A DNA stretch of 64,000 bases from Ensifer sp. IC4062. GTDB lineage: Bacteria; Pseudomonadota; Alphaproteobacteria; Rhizobiales; Rhizobiaceae. Every line of letters starts with the position of its first letter. Within the stretch, counting starts at the first letter, position 1. The notes under the pieces were generated by a model. It searched no databases and had not been told where the DNA came from. It saw only the letters and a program-made list of their open reading frames with translations. The stretch lies in NCBI RefSeq assembly GCF_020193575.1, contig NZ_JADYVD010000014.1:1-64000 (forward strand), given 5' to 3'. Shown here in pieces: positions 62,684-64,000 of this stretch. The translations under genes and the position numbers were made by a program.

Positions 62684-63808
62684 CTACTGGTTTTCCTTCG
62701 TCTGCCCCATGATCTCCTGGGCGGTGAAGTTGATGCCGCAGGTCGGGAAGGCGTTGCCGACGAAGAAGTTGTCGGACTGGTCGGGATAAAAGTCCTGGCC
62801 TTCCTTGAAGTTCGGATCCTCGACGATCGCCAGAGGCAGCTTGATCGATTGCGGCACCACCTGTCCCTCGAGGGCCGCGATCGCCGTCTTGATGGCAACG
62901 GCCACCTGCGCCGGGCCGGTGCCGGCCGACGAGCACTTCAGCCCTTCGCTGGCATGCTTGGCGCAGAACTTGCGGAAGCCGTTCTCGGTCTCGCCGCCGA
63001 AGGGAACGAAGGGATGGCCGGCGTCGATCATCGCCTGCACCACACCGGTGTCGCCGCCCTGTGCGGTGATGCCGTCGAATTTCTTGTGAACGGCAATCGC
63101 ATCGGCCGTCGCCTTTTGCGCCGTCGGGTCGTCCCATTTGCCGATCACCTCGACGACGTCCCATTTCTTGCCGGTCGAAGCGAAGGTCTCATGAATGCCG
63201 TTGTGGCGATCGGTATCGACCGACGTGCCGGCGACACCACGCACCTCAAGGATCTTGCCGCCCTCCGGAAGGTGCTTGGCGAGCCAGTTCGCCCAGAGCA
63301 CGCCGAGGCCCTTCTGATCGACGTTGACATTGATGGCGTCCTCGGTGTCGAGGATATTGTCGAAGGCGACGAGGACCACACCGGCTTCCTTGGCGCGCTT
63401 GATGACCGGCCCGAAGGCGGTTGGGTTCTGGGCGTTGACGATGATCGCGTCATAACCGGAGTCGATGAAATTGTTGATCGCGGAGATCTGCGCCGGCACG
63501 TCCTCGCCGGTGGAGACGACCTTGAACTCCTTGAGCTTCGCCGCGACGTCCGGCTGCGCGGCATAGGCCTTGGCGGTCTGGATCATCTGGATGCGCCAGG
63601 TATTGGCGATGAAGCCGTTAGCGAGCGCGATCCGATACGGGCCATCCTTTTTGGGAAACTTGAAGAATTTGGTTTCAGCCGTCCAAGGCGCGAAACAATC
63701 CGGTTCGGCCGCCGGACCGCTGACGATTTCGGGTTCGGCATATGCTGTCGTCGATAGAAGCATTAGCGCAGCGGCCGTGAGAATGCCGCTGACGAATATT
63801 CTGGTCAT
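62684..63808 (-). CDS. Sugar ABC transporter periplasmic substrate-binding protein (CUT2)
   Basis: The protein is 374 aa from the ATG at 63808 (GGGAGGG upstream). Signal peptide residues 1-24 (cleavage after AYA). The body is a periplasmic-binding-protein-like domain 4: YRIALANGFIANTWRIQM, IDSGYDAIIVNAQNP, and TAQGGDTGVVQAMIDAGH. Two Cys, CFAPW near the N-terminus and CGIN near the C-terminus, may form a disulfide. It binds a sugar or polyol and delivers it to the coupled permeases. First gene of the operon; no regulator visible. Confidence 0.93.
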   Translation of the reverse strand: MTRIFVSGILTAAALMLLSTTAYAEPEIVSGPAAEPDCFAPWTAETKFFKFPKKDGPYRIALANGFIANTWRIQMIQTAKAYAAQPDVAAKLKEFKVVSTGEDVPAQISAINNFIDSGYDAIIVNAQNPTAFGPVIKRAKEAGVVLVAFDNILDTEDAINVNVDQKGLGVLWANWLAKHLPEGGKILEVRGVAGTSVDTDRHNGIHETFASTGKKWDVVEVIGKWDDPTAQKATADAIAVHKKFDGITAQGGDTGVVQAMIDAGHPFVPFGGETENGFRKFCAKHASEGLKCSSAGTGPAQVAVAIKTAIAALEGQVVPQSIKLPLAIVEDPNFKEGQDFYPDQSDNFFVGNAFPTCGINFTAQEIMGQTKENQ

Positions 63809-63859
63809 CGAATTCCCTCCCAATTGTGGTTATGAGGGACAGGGCATCGAAACAGGGGG

Positions 63860-63930
63860 CCGTTAGAGCGTCCCGCTTTGGGTGGAATCACGAAAAGCGT
63901 CCTAGTGCGTTCACTCGAACGCACCAGGAT
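63860..63930. repeat. Rhizobial intergenic repeat with a GTGCGTT/AACGCAC stem
   Basis: GGCCGTTAGAGCGTCCCGCT... is followed by GTGCGTT (63905-63911) and AACGCAC (63918-63924), a perfect 7-bp stem with a six-base loop. The phrase TAGAGCGTCC...GTGCGTTC-n3-GAACGCAC recurs in rhizobial intergenic DNA, to my memory. It is upstream of the substrate-binding protein gene. Confidence 0.5.
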
Positions 63931-64000
63931 CTAGACGTCGAGCATTCGCCGCAGACAGCGCCTGCGCTCGTTGCCAATCCGGCACGACATGTCGATACGC

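Overview
The window is high-GC alphaproteobacterial DNA, most likely from a Sinorhizobium/Ensifer-type rhizobium and probably from a large secondary replicon (chromid or megaplasmid, pSymB-like). That is an inference from gene content: a pccA-bhbA pair next to a phnGHIJKL C-P lyase operon, pcaDCHGB divergent from pcaQ, pcaIJF divergent from an IclR-type pcaR, a repA-repB pair, sugar ABC transporters, and several rhizobial dispersed palindromes. No rRNA, tRNA, CRISPR array or intact insertion sequence was seen.

Layout. 1-3.1 kb: propionyl-CoA carboxylase alpha (partial) and methylmalonyl-CoA mutase. 3.2-6.2 kb: a membrane protein, an SBP56/methanethiol-oxidase-type protein and two small proteins. 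6.3-12.4 kb: phnF and the C-P lyase operon, with a Pho-box-like site and a PhnF-type palindrome between them. 12.4-13.6 kb: two secreted DUF proteins. 13.8-20.1 kb: a three-TM protein resembling the Pycsar TM effector family, divergent from a giant FecR-TPR-beta-barrel protein that overlaps a CHASE2-adenylate cyclase. 20.1-21.6 kb: an FAD protein. 22.1-26.8 kb: the protocatechuate ring-cleavage operon with its regulator and a clear PcaQ operator. 26.9-30.0 kb: a GNAT enzyme, a frameshifted gamma-glutamyltranspeptidase and a sulfite-oxidase-like protein. 30.5-35.7 kb: a polysaccharide locus (two glycosyltransferases, a flippase, a pyruvyltransferase). 36.2-37.3 kb: an MscS channel. 37.5-41.3 kb: pcaR and pcaIJF. 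41.4-43.8 kb: acylphosphatase, a three-hairpin anti-Shine-Dalgarno sRNA, then an ECF sigma factor with a DUF4142 protein and a cupredoxin, where two copies of one promoter precede the sigma gene and its target operon. 43.9-49.0 kb: an SDR, an L,D-transpeptidase, small lipoproteins, and a compact methyltransferase / E2-type acyltransferase / SDR-SEC-C operon. 49.1-49.6 kb: a toxin-antitoxin pair. 49.7-56.4 kb: an FtsK-type translocase apparently without a membrane anchor, DoxX, acyltransferase-3, a Tat-exported ferritin-like protein and a VOC protein. 56.5-58.8 kb: repA-repB without repC. 59.1-63.8 kb: a complete sugar-type ABC transporter.

How genes work together. The two pca clusters cover protocatechuate to acetyl-CoA plus succinyl-CoA. 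PhnGHIJKL supplies the C-P lyase core, but PhnM, PhnN and the phosphonate transporter are not here. The most promising under-described parts are the FecR-barrel/CHASE2 cyclase pair with its divergent PycTM-like neighbour, the autoregulatory ECF circuit, the three-loop anti-SD sRNA with a heat-shock-type promoter, and the ICMT/E2/SDR-SEC-C operon. All were read by eye; no database search was run.
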